DNA of 64,000 nt from Nostoc sp. ATCC 43529 (GTDB taxonomy: Bacteria; Cyanobacteriota; Cyanobacteriia; Cyanobacteriales; Nostocaceae): contig LWTK01000094.1 of the NCBI GenBank assembly GCA_003326205.1, forward strand, positions 283,478 to 347,477, in the 5' to 3' direction. This document shows, piece by piece, positions 7,815-15,654 of the stretch. Made by a program: the position numbers and the translations under genes. The notes under the pieces were generated by a model. The model worked only from the letters and a program-made list of their open reading frames with translations. It had not been told where the DNA came from and did no database searches. Numbering within the stretch: position 1 is the stretch's first letter; every line of letters starts with the position of its first letter.

Positions 7815-9404
7815 TTGATAAGTATTGTTCAAATAAATTTTCACAAAGTAATAGTGGATGTAACTCAACTAGTCAAAATTTCAATTATTCTCTTGCTGGT
7901 GGCTACAGGTGTAGCTTTGCTATCTCGGCAGTTACGAATTCCTTATGTCACTGGTTTAGTATTGGCAGGTTTACCAATCACTGAATTGTTGTCTCGTCCC
8001 CTTGGTTTAAATCCAACCCTTGTTTTAAATCTTTTTCTGCCAATTCTCATCTTTGAAGCTGGTATTAATACAGATGTTAGCCGCCTACGCAGCACCTTTA
8101 AACCAATTGCCCTGTTAGCCGGGCCTGGGGCTGTGCTTTCAAGTGGAATTATTGCCGTTCTCTTGAAATTTGGGCTGGGATTAAGTTGGATACCTGCCTT
8201 ATTTGTCGGAGTAATTTTGGCAAACACTGATACAGTTTCCATGATTGCCGTGTTTAAGGAAATACCAGTACCTTCTCGGCTTTCCACCATTGTGGAAGGA
8301 GAAACCTTATTTAATGATGCTGCTGCTTTAGTTTCCTTCAACTTAATATCGCAGGTATATTCTACAGGTTCACTCACCTTACTAGAGGGAATTCAACAAC
8401 TGTTATTTATTTCTCTAGGAGGTTGCGTCGTCGGGTTAGTATTGGGCTACTTAAGCATACCTGTGTTTGCCCGTTTAGACGATCCCCTCAGCAGCCTTTT
8501 GCTAACAGTTGCAGTTGCCTTAGGAACTTTTCAAGTCGGGCAATCTTTGGGTGTATCCGGTGCCGTGGCTGTAGTTGTAGCTGGATTAATTTTTGGGAAT
8601 TTAGGACTTCGCAATACTTCTGCTTCTAGCCGCATCACATTGTTGAGTTTCTGGGAATATGCCAGTTTTACTGTTAATACCTTTATTTTTCTATTAATTG
8701 GTGTAGAAATAGACCTGGGAATACTTTGGAGAACTTTACCCGGAATTATATTTGCAGTTTTAGCTTATCAAGTCGGGCGACTTCTTACAGTCTATCCACT
8801 ATTAGCAGGAATTCGTTGGTTTGACCGCCCAATTCCCCTGCGCTGGCAACATTTACTGTTTTTAGGCAACATTAAAGGTTCCCTCTCAATGGCTTTGGCT
8901 TTGAGCTTACCTACCACACTACCGGGGCGAGAAATTCTCATTGCTTTAGTCTTTGGAAGTGTGTTGGTGTCATTAGTGGGACAAGGTTTGAGTTTGCCTT
9001 GGGTAGTAAAACGCTTAAAATTATCTCAATTTTCACAAGTTCAGCAACAGATTGAAGAATTGCAAGCCGAGTTGATGACGAGTAAATCTGCACAAGACGA
9101 ATTAGATAGCCTGTTGAAATCAGGAGTTTTGCCAAAAGCCGTCTATGAAGAAATGCGCTCAGCTTATCAGGTGCGAATTGCCAAAGCCGAAAAAGCAGTG
9201 CGAGAACTTTATAATCGCCGCCCTGAAGATTTAAAAGGCAAAAATGGCGATCTCAGTAAACTCGATGCCATCCGTCGCCGTTTACTCTTAGCAGAAAAAG
9301 GAGCGCTCAATGAAGCATTACGCAAGCGAATTCTTTCAGAAGAAATTGTGCAAGGGCGGGTACGAATTATTGATGAACAATTGCTGAAACTTGAAGATGA
9401 TTAA
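7815..9404 (+). CDS. CPA1-family Na+/H+ antiporter (second paralogue)
   Basis: A 529-residue protein with about 12 membrane segments, then a long soluble tail (about residues 400-529) that is charged and probably coiled coil. The CPA1 motifs are NTDTVSMIAVF and GETLFNDAAALVSF; here the Asp of the first motif follows NT rather than AT. It is only distantly similar to the antiporter at 2594-4159. The frame opens at TTG 7815. No good ribosome-binding site precedes it, and GTG at 7854, much closer to the first membrane segment, is an equally good start. It probably exports Na+ in exchange for H+. Confidence 0.88.
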   Translation: MISIVQINFHKVIVDVTQLVKISIILLLVATGVALLSRQLRIPYVTGLVLAGLPITELLSRPLGLNPTLVLNLFLPILIFEAGINTDVSRLRSTFKPIALLAGPGAVLSSGIIAVLLKFGLGLSWIPALFVGVILANTDTVSMIAVFKEIPVPSRLSTIVEGETLFNDAAALVSFNLISQVYSTGSLTLLEGIQQLLFISLGGCVVGLVLGYLSIPVFARLDDPLSSLLLTVAVALGTFQVGQSLGVSGAVAVVVAGLIFGNLGLRNTSASSRITLLSFWEYASFTVNTFIFLLIGVEIDLGILWRTLPGIIFAVLAYQVGRLLTVYPLLAGIRWFDRPIPLRWQHLLFLGNIKGSLSMALALSLPTTLPGREILIALVFGSVLVSLVGQGLSLPWVVKRLKLSQFSQVQQQIEELQAELMTSKSAQDELDSLLKSGVLPKAVYEEMRSAYQVRIAKAEKAVRELYNRRPEDLKGKNGDLSKLDAIRRRLLLAEKGALNEALRKRILSEEIVQGRVRIIDEQLLKLEDD

Positions 9405-9439
9405 ATAATCATTATTCAAAATTAAGAAAGCCAGAGCCA

Positions 9440-9556
9440 GTGGTTCATCGCATTAGTTATGAAAGGTTTGTAGTAAGCACTTTAGTGCTTAAAAATCAAA
9501 GACTAAAGTCCTTACTACGAACATTTTTTCCCTAAAAAATTAATCCGATAGACCAC
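9440..9556. repeat. MITE-like element, family A (copy 1)
   Basis: A 117-bp unit starting GTGGTTCATCGCATTA and ending in the near complement TTAATCCGATAGACCAC. Inside, the complementary stretches GTAGTAAG and CTTACTAC pair. A second copy at 61513-61605 shares ends and core. TA follows directly at 9557-9558 (CA on the left), as expected for a Tc1/mariner/IS630-type TA duplication with one changed base. Confidence 0.8.
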
Positions 9557-9558
9557 TA

Positions 9559-9687
9559 TTAGCGTGGCAAGGCTAAATTGTTGCAATAAGTTTTCTTGTG
9601 GTGTAAACCGAAAAGCCTGCACCGGACGGGCGAGACGCCCATCCCACAAGAGTTTGTTAATGCACTATTTTAAGCTTGACACGCCAC
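9559..9687. repeat. MITE-like element, family B (copy 1)
   Basis: Imperfect inverted ends of about 27 bp: GCGTGGCAAGGCTAAATTG on the left against the complement of AAGCTTGACACGCCAC on the right. TA flanks both sides (9557-9558 and 9688-9689). It abuts the family A element, sharing its TA. The second copy is at 49762-49903. The interior differs between copies. Confidence 0.8.
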
Positions 9688-9718
9688 TAATGTAGATAGT
9701 TCACTGCTTTATTTTCTG

Positions 9719-10282
9719 CTATTTTGAGAGCGATCGCTGCCCATTATTTTGTCTTTTAATAACTCTACCACTACTAGTAAAAGAAATTCCTTGCTGAAAA
9801 TCAGTACCAATCATCACTGCTTCTACTATCGGTTCAGATATTTGTGTTTGCGCTACCCACTCAACAATAAAGTTGGCTCCTAAACCTCCACTAGTGTCAT
9901 TTCTATTAATAAAAAAATCTGTGGAAGCTAGGGCATCAAGTTGAATCGGACGCTCTAAATATTGCTTAACTAATTTACCTTCTGAGTTATAGTAACGCAC
10001 AGAAGTCACGACCATCGAATTATTCAAATCTGTATTCCGAATACTTAGGGTAATTGCTAACTCAAAAATTTCCTGTCGATTGTGATGATAAATATGGGAA
10101 TAGACAGGAACATAGATAGTTTGACCCATTGCAATCTGGAAATTTTTATCTAGAGTCACTATCTTTTGAGATGTGGTTGTTTGAGTAGTGTTAGTTTTGG
10201 ATTCTGGCGGAATTTCTGTTGATTGGCAAGACGCAAGAAAAATTATAATAATTGCCAGATAAACATGGGGATGCAGCTTCAT
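9719..10282 (-). CDS. DUF3124 lipoprotein
   Basis: A 187-residue exported protein. The N-terminus MKLHPHVYLAIIIIFLASC is a lipoprotein signal with the lipobox LASC, so the mature protein begins at Cys19 and is membrane-anchored. The body has the DUF3124 features: QTIYVPVYSHIYHHNRQEIF, a beta-rich ITLSIRNTDLNNSM, and SGGLGANFIVEW near the end. Function is unknown. The frame extends upstream to a TTG (10300), but ATG at 10282 gives a clean signal peptide and is chosen. The 3' side abuts the two MITE-like elements. Confidence 0.85.
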   Translation of the reverse strand: MKLHPHVYLAIIIIFLASCQSTEIPPESKTNTTQTTTSQKIVTLDKNFQIAMGQTIYVPVYSHIYHHNRQEIFELAITLSIRNTDLNNSMVVTSVRYYNSEGKLVKQYLERPIQLDALASTDFFINRNDTSGGLGANFIVEWVAQTQISEPIVEAVMIGTDFQQGISFTSSGRVIKRQNNGQRSLSK

Positions 10283-10395
10283 TAAAACTATTAAAACCAA
10301 TTAAGTAGAAGGCAGTTTTGTACGGTGTGTTATTGACTAAGGTTGATAACACACCAAAAATGTAGGATCGTCATGTATCCTCAGCACTTATAAAC

Positions 10396-10806
10396 TTAGT
10401 TTAAATCGTCTAATTGCCACCGCAGTGCCTTTTTAGCTTTGATAAGTGCGATCGCGGCTTTGGCATTCTCATCTAGTACGCATTCTGGAAACACTGCCAC
10501 AACTTCTTCAATCTTTTCTAGAGGATACCACCAACTCTCGCTTTCTCGATGAAAACGCCATCCCTCTATAGACCTGGCTTTGATCTGAAAACTCCCTCTT
10601 GGGTCATAGGGGCCAATCACCACAACTGCATTATGGTCTTGGCGAATTTCAATGCGTTTATCTGGTTTTTGTGCATCTAGTTGACGAGCGTATTGCAACA
10701 CTTTTTGCACAAATACCTCTGGCACCCGAATCGATTTAGTCGGTAAATTCTGCCACTTTGGAAGATAAGGGATTAAATTTGCAGCTTTGCCGCGTTTATT
10801 CACCAT
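10396..10806 (-). CDS. Small conserved hypothetical protein
   Basis: 136 residues, basic N-terminus, soluble. The central stretch SIEGWRFHRESESWWYP has the spacing of aromatic residues seen in HARP-like DNA-annealing modules, but this resemblance is by eye and weak. The C-terminal third is helical and charged. ATG at 10806 follows a purine-rich GAGATAAAG. It stands alone, with repeats on its 5' side. No function is proposed. Confidence 0.65.
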   Translation of the reverse strand: MVNKRGKAANLIPYLPKWQNLPTKSIRVPEVFVQKVLQYARQLDAQKPDKRIEIRQDHNAVVVIGPYDPRGSFQIKARSIEGWRFHRESESWWYPLEKIEEVVAVFPECVLDENAKAAIALIKAKKALRWQLDDLN

Positions 10807-11241
10807 CTTTATCTCTGTAATTTTTAATTTATCAGGTTTTGTTGCTAATGTTACCGATCGCTAACAGATAAATGTGGTTATTAGCCTCTATCTTGGGAAA
10901 TACATACTAAAAAAATTTGCTCTACACCTAATACCGTTTCTTTGTGAAGCTGCGCCAAACTCTCTCAAACTCCTACCTTGGCGCTCTTCTCTTCGAGACG
11001 CTTCTCTACGAGAGGCTTCGCCAACGCGAAGGCGTTCTTGGCGGTAGCCTGCGGCAAGCCGCTTTGCGTCTACGTTAAAAAAATTAAATGCATCTTCATA
11101 CAGTATTGGTATAAGGAGGATTTTCTGCAATAATTCGATTAGGAACTTCCAATGAAAAAAACACGCCATCATAGGGACACACAGCTATGCGCCCCTACAA
11201 ATGTACAAATAATTTGGGACAATTTATTTTTCGGAAATTTC
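10807..11241. other. Gene-free region with interspersed palindromic repeat
   Basis: Bases about 10930-11075 are a GC-rich patchwork of short inverted pieces (GAGACGCTTC, GAGAGGCTTCGCC, GGCGGTAGCCTGCGGC, AAGCCGCTTTGCGTC), typical of dispersed cyanobacterial repeats. Bases 11170-11203 hold a degenerate copy of the GGGGCGCACAGCTGTGCGCC palindrome found intact around the insertion at 40400. An open frame across this repeat (10888-11172) is not a gene. Confidence 0.7.
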
Positions 11242-12666
11242 TTAGCGTGAAACCCTGGAAGTGACGGATCTTTGTAAATTAGCTAGAGCGCGATTGTAAT
11301 CCAAGATAGCTGTAACTCGATTTCCCTCTGCTCTTGTGAGGTCGTTTTCCGCAGCAATTACCTCTGTTTGAGTTCCGACACCAGCTTGGAATCTCAACCT
11401 GGCTAAATCCAAAGCTTGGGTAGCTTGATTTAAAGCCACGCTGGAAGTCTGGACATTATTTAAATTGGATTGTAATTGAGAATAGTACTGTTCTACATCA
11501 AAGCGGATTTGGTCGCGCTGGGTAGCAAATTGAGTCTCTGCGATCGCTACATTAGTTTTCGATTGAGCCGCACGCGCTTTTGCTGCTCCGCCATCAAATA
11601 AATTTAAACTTGCTTGCAGTCCCACTGAATAGCTATCAGTAGAACTAACACCATCATTAAAGCGATCGCGCAGGCTGTAACTACCAGCTAAACTAAGTTG
11701 CGGCCCCAGTTGTGAAAGTGCTTGTCGTCGCTGTTGCTCGTAAATATTACGTTGCGCTAATTGCTGTTGCAATTCTGGACGATTTTGAAAAGCTTGGATA
11801 ATAGTTTCTTCCAGCGTTGGCTGCCAAAGCCCTGCTATTTGTACGGGATCTAAGGCAGTGATATTAACTGATTGGGCTAAACTTAACACCGTTGCAAGTT
11901 GGCGACGGGCAATTTGCTGCTGGGAAATAGCATTAGTCAGTTCTTGTTGAAAATTTGCTAAATTTACCTGAGCTTGCAGGACATCAAACCCCGTACCCAC
12001 TCCAGCGTTTTCTCTAGCTTGAGTATCCCGCAAACTCGCCTCAGCATTATTCACAGCAGACTGATTAATTCGTACTTGTTCATCTGCCTGTTGCAAATCA
12101 TAATATTCAGTCGTAACATTCAGCTGAATTTCCAGAGACGTACTTTCAACATTTAATTCATCAAGCCGTAACTGTTCCTCAGCTGCTCGGATAGTAGCTT
12201 GGCGGTTACCAGAGGTATACAAATCATAATTGAGTTGTGCTGAACCATTAAAAGAAGTACTGGCTTGAGATGAATTGCTCCTAAAACCATTACCACTGTT
12301 AGTTAAATTTCCGTTGATTCCAACAGTAGGAAATAAAACAGCTTGAGATTCCCGCACTGCTGAACGGCTGCGTTCTAATTCTAAAATAGCTATTTGTAAA
12401 TCTCGATTATTACGTCGAGCTAATTCCAAAGCTTGTGTCAAACTGATTGGCACAGTTTGTTGAACCTTCACTTCCTCCGGTTTAGTAGGAAATTGCAGAG
12501 GATTGGGATTAGGATGGAGGTACTCAGGAACCTGTGAATAACTTGAGGAATTTTGGGTTTTTGGGGGAGTCGTTGCACTTGCGAAAGTTGGAAAAAAAAA
12601 GGCTAGTCCCAACGCCAAAATAACCCAGGTAGAATTTACACACCAAAAAATCAAATTCACATTCAT
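11242..12666 (-). CDS. TolC-family outer membrane efflux channel
   Basis: About 474 residues. A signal peptide (MNVNLIFWC...LGLAFFFPTFASA) is followed by two repeats of the TolC fold: helical hairpins rich in Ala/Gln (LTQALELARRNNRDLQIA, and TQALDLARLRFQAGVGTQTE near the C-terminus). ENAGVGTGFDVLQAQVNLA and AGVGTQTEVIAAENDLTRAE are the paired signature segments of outer-membrane efflux proteins. It forms the trimeric exit duct for the exporter encoded upstream on the same strand. The frame is open to 12753, but ATG 12666 gives a proper signal peptide and avoids overlap with the ATPase gene. An AATTCGT short repeat lies just upstream. Confidence 0.9.
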   Translation of the reverse strand: MNVNLIFWCVNSTWVILALGLAFFFPTFASATTPPKTQNSSSYSQVPEYLHPNPNPLQFPTKPEEVKVQQTVPISLTQALELARRNNRDLQIAILELERSRSAVRESQAVLFPTVGINGNLTNSGNGFRSNSSQASTSFNGSAQLNYDLYTSGNRQATIRAAEEQLRLDELNVESTSLEIQLNVTTEYYDLQQADEQVRINQSAVNNAEASLRDTQARENAGVGTGFDVLQAQVNLANFQQELTNAISQQQIARRQLATVLSLAQSVNITALDPVQIAGLWQPTLEETIIQAFQNRPELQQQLAQRNIYEQQRRQALSQLGPQLSLAGSYSLRDRFNDGVSSTDSYSVGLQASLNLFDGGAAKARAAQSKTNVAIAETQFATQRDQIRFDVEQYYSQLQSNLNNVQTSSVALNQATQALDLARLRFQAGVGTQTEVIAAENDLTRAEGNRVTAILDYNRALANLQRSVTSRVSR

Positions 12667-12742
12667 AATTCGTAATTCGTAATTAGATTGGATGCTGGGG
12701 AATGAAAGAATGGAGAATAATTGATGACAGATGCCCCATTCC

Positions 12743-13414
12743 CTAACCCACAATCAAACCATCTTGTACTCGGATAATTCTTTTAGTTTGAGCAGCAATA
12801 TCTGGTTCATGAGTGACAATTACAATTGTGATACCTTGCTGATTAAGTTCTGTCAATAAATTCATCACTTCATAAGAAGTCTCAGTATCCAAAGCACCTG
12901 TTGGTTCGTCTGCCAAAACTAATGCAGGCCGATTAACTAAAGCACGAGCAATAGCTACCCGTTGTTGTTGTCCGCCAGAAAGTTGACTAGGACGGTTAGA
13001 AATACGTCCTCCTAGTCCTACCTTTTCCAAAGCTTCTAATGCTCTTTCGCGGCGTTTTGTTTTGGGTAAGTTCGCATAAACCATTGGCAACATCACATTT
13101 TCTAATGCTGTTGCCCGCGCTAATAAATTAAATTGTTGGAAAACAAAACCTATCCTTTGATTGCGAATATAAGCTAATTCATCATCATCAAAAGTTGTGA
13201 GGTTTCTGCCTTCAAAAATATAGTCTCCAGTTGTAGGTCTATCCAGACATCCCAAAATATTCATGAGCGTGGATTTACCCGAACCTGACGCACCCATAAT
13301 GGAGACGTATTCACCTTCTTGAATAGAGAGTTCAATACCTTTAAGGATGGGAACATTGATTTCTCCCAAATGGTAAGTCTTAGTAATAGATTCCATCCAA
13401 ATCATGGTTGGCAT
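12743..13414 (-). CDS. ABC transporter ATP-binding protein (MacB/LolD type)
   Basis: A 223-residue ATPase with Walker A GASGSGKST (about residues 41-49), Q-loop VFQQFNLL, signature LSGGQQQR, Walker B LVLADEPTG and H-loop VTHEP. The length and the FNLLARATALENVMLP stretch place it in the MacB/LolD/FtsE group, which powers mechanotransmission-type exporters. It pairs with the permease at 14352-15632 although a VOC-fold gene lies between them. All motifs are intact. Expected to couple ATP hydrolysis to export through the adaptor and the TolC-like channel. Confidence 0.93.
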   Translation of the reverse strand: MPTMIWMESITKTYHLGEINVPILKGIELSIQEGEYVSIMGASGSGKSTLMNILGCLDRPTTGDYIFEGRNLTTFDDDELAYIRNQRIGFVFQQFNLLARATALENVMLPMVYANLPKTKRRERALEALEKVGLGGRISNRPSQLSGGQQQRVAIARALVNRPALVLADEPTGALDTETSYEVMNLLTELNQQGITIVIVTHEPDIAAQTKRIIRVQDGLIVG

Positions 13415-13626
13415 ATTGATTTTTAATTAATAAATAGGTTGTGGGTGTTTTTTAAAAAGATTAAATAAATTACAAATAAACTCAAAATTTATTTTGAGTT
13501 TATTTATAAAATATTTGCAACTTTATTAAGTAAAAACTTAGAAAATACTTACTATAAGTTGATATCATAATATTCGTTAGCTTTAGAAATTAAATATAGT
13601 CTCAAATCTTACAAAATATCCCATAA

Positions 13627-14298
13627 TCACCATCTAAACACAATTGGTAATTGGGAACCAAAATCTTGCAACTTACCTTCCTTAGCGTTATCAAACTCTA
13701 TTTCTAGCTGGTAAAAATCGCCTTGGGAAAATTGCACTAATCCAAGGTCAATTAGCGTTCTAACTTCAGCAGAAAACTTTTGAGTTCCGGGTAAAGTGAC
13801 TTGTAATCCTGTAATTTCTTTGAATCCAATTTTATGAACTAAAGGAAGTTGCCGTTCTAAGGCGAAATCTATAGGTTTTTTATTTGTAGGTGAAATGAAA
13901 ATCAATGGTTCTGATAAATTGTCACTATTGGTTGCAATGGGAATAGAAGCTTGTGGTGGCAAATATTTTGCATAGTAATCCCAAGTAGGAAATGGAATTT
14001 CTCGTGAATCTGATGCTGTTCGCCGGAATGAAATGCCAAAAGGAGAAGCCTCGGTTTCTTGCCAACGGCAACGTTCCCACAAACCTGTAGGACGAACAAG
14101 AGGAGATTGAGCCTCGTTAATGTCAACAAGCCAAAGTAACTCAAGATAAGCATTCTCAAAGAAGAAGCAAACGTTGGCACTTCCTTGGCCTTGATGAATT
14201 CTACGAGTACCTTCTGTGAGTCCAAAAGCAGCGAGCAAATCTGCGGGTGGCGCTTCTGGTTCAACACATACAAAGATATGGTCTAGTTCGAGTTGCAT
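13627..14298 (-). CDS. VOC/glyoxalase-like domain protein
   Basis: About 223 residues. LELDHIFVCVEPEAPPADLL at the N-terminus is the usual opening of a glyoxalase-like (PF13468-type) domain, with the first metal-binding His (DHIF) present. Further on, SANVCFFFENAYLELLWL carries the matching Glu. The second half (about residues 125-223) is more diverged. Substrate unknown. ATG at 14298 is used; an in-frame TTG at 14340 is less likely. It sits 53 bp after the permease gene and 212 bp before the ATPase gene, interrupting the exporter set, so it may be an insertion into the operon or may protect against the exported compound. Confidence 0.75.
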   Translation of the reverse strand: MQLELDHIFVCVEPEAPPADLLAAFGLTEGTRRIHQGQGSANVCFFFENAYLELLWLVDINEAQSPLVRPTGLWERCRWQETEASPFGISFRRTASDSREIPFPTWDYYAKYLPPQASIPIATNSDNLSEPLIFISPTNKKPIDFALERQLPLVHKIGFKEITGLQVTLPGTQKFSAEVRTLIDLGLVQFSQGDFYQLEIEFDNAKEGKLQDFGSQLPIVFRW

Positions 14299-14351
14299 TT
14301 TACCTGTTTTTAGAGAAGCTGTTAATTTTGAAAATTTCAAGTTGGAATTAT

Positions 14352-15632
14352 TTAGTCACTACGTAAAGCAGTAATTGGATCTAATTTTGAAGCGTTGCGT
14401 GCGGGAACAACTCCAGCAATTAAGCCAACGGTTATCGAAAGCCCAAATCCAGCAATAATTGATAATAAAGAAATTACAAATGGAAACTTAAAAATATTTG
14501 CTGCTGCATAGGCAATTATGATACCACTTACCATACCAATGCACCCGCCAACAATGGAAATGACGATCGCCTCCGCTAAAAATTGATTGAGTATTGCTGA
14601 ATTGGTGGCACCTACGGCTTTACGAATGCCAATTTCCCGCGTGCGTTCGACTACGGAAACTAACATGATGTTGGCAATCCCAATGCCACCAACTACTAAA
14701 GAAATTCCGGCGATCGCCACTACCATAACTGTAAATAAACCCACAACATTAGTGAAGGTACTAACAATATCAGCTTGGTTAGTGAGCCGAAAATCATCAG
14801 CTTGGGGTGGATAAATATTATGCCGCAAACGTAATAAATTGGTAACTTGAAACTGAGCTGCTTCTAAATCTTCTTGATTGGCGGATTTGACTAAAATTCC
14901 AGTTACAGAAACCCCGACCAAAGCATTATTCCCAACTAGTCTTGCCGACATACTAGTTAGAGGAATGAAAATTTGGTCGTCTCGATCCATCGGCCCTTGA
15001 GAACCTTTAGGTTCCATCACCCCAATGACTTCGTAAGCTTCTCCCTGAATCCGAATTCTCTCGCCTATAACATTGCCACTCTGTCCAAAAAGTGTGCGTT
15101 GGACTGTAGGGCCAAGAACAGCAACTTGGACGGCGCTATTTAGTTCTTCTTCAGTAAAATATCTCCCCTGTTGGGGGTGAGTATTTCTCACTTCTGGATA
15201 GTTTAAATCTGTACCATAAATTGTTGTTGAGGTGTTCTGTCCTGCATAGACAACTTGGGCATTTCGTTGGAGGTAGGCGGAAACAAGTTGAACTGATGGC
15301 GCTTCTGTGGCGATCGCTTTAGCATCTTCCCATGTCAAGGTGCTACTAGAACCTATTCCTTGTCGCACATTCCCACTTCTGGCTGCACCAGCCAAAATTT
15401 GCAGCACATCTGTACCCAATGCTTGGATCTGTTGTTCGACTCCCTTTTGCACTCCTTGACCAACAGAAGTAATCGCAATCACTGAAGAAATGCCAATAAC
15501 TACGCCCAACATAGTTAATCCTGTGCGTAATTTATTACTCCATAGTGTTTCTACCGCCATTGACAATATTTCCGACAGCGGCACTGTACGACTATTCTTA
15601 GCTTTGTAAAAACCCTTAAATATCTTAAACAT
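14352..15632 (-). CDS. ABC transporter permease (MacB-like)
   Basis: About 426 residues with the MacB layout. One membrane helix lies near the N-terminus (LRTGLTMLGVVIGISSVIAI), followed by a large periplasmic domain (about residues 75-290). Three C-terminal helices follow (VVGLFTVMVVAIAGISLVVG, AIVISIVGGCIGMVSGIIIA, LLSIIAGFGLSITVGLIAGV). The cytoplasmic coupling motif ERTREIGIRKAVGA is intact. ATG 15632 is chosen. An in-frame upstream start would overlap the glycine-rich tail of the adaptor gene and give an unlikely N-terminus. It does not pump directly; in characterised systems it moves substrates from the periplasm into the TolC duct. Confidence 0.92.
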   Translation of the reverse strand: MFKIFKGFYKAKNSRTVPLSEILSMAVETLWSNKLRTGLTMLGVVIGISSVIAITSVGQGVQKGVEQQIQALGTDVLQILAGAARSGNVRQGIGSSSTLTWEDAKAIATEAPSVQLVSAYLQRNAQVVYAGQNTSTTIYGTDLNYPEVRNTHPQQGRYFTEEELNSAVQVAVLGPTVQRTLFGQSGNVIGERIRIQGEAYEVIGVMEPKGSQGPMDRDDQIFIPLTSMSARLVGNNALVGVSVTGILVKSANQEDLEAAQFQVTNLLRLRHNIYPPQADDFRLTNQADIVSTFTNVVGLFTVMVVAIAGISLVVGGIGIANIMLVSVVERTREIGIRKAVGATNSAILNQFLAEAIVISIVGGCIGMVSGIIIAYAAANIFKFPFVISLLSIIAGFGLSITVGLIAGVVPARNASKLDPITALRSD

Positions 15633-15654
15633 AAGGTTATATTTCAAACTAACT

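Noticed and set aside
10888..11172. 94-residue minus-strand frame with EASRREASRREERQ
   Set aside because: It is the translation of the GC-rich palindromic repeat; the Arg/Glu/Ser runs come from GAGACGCTTC-type units.
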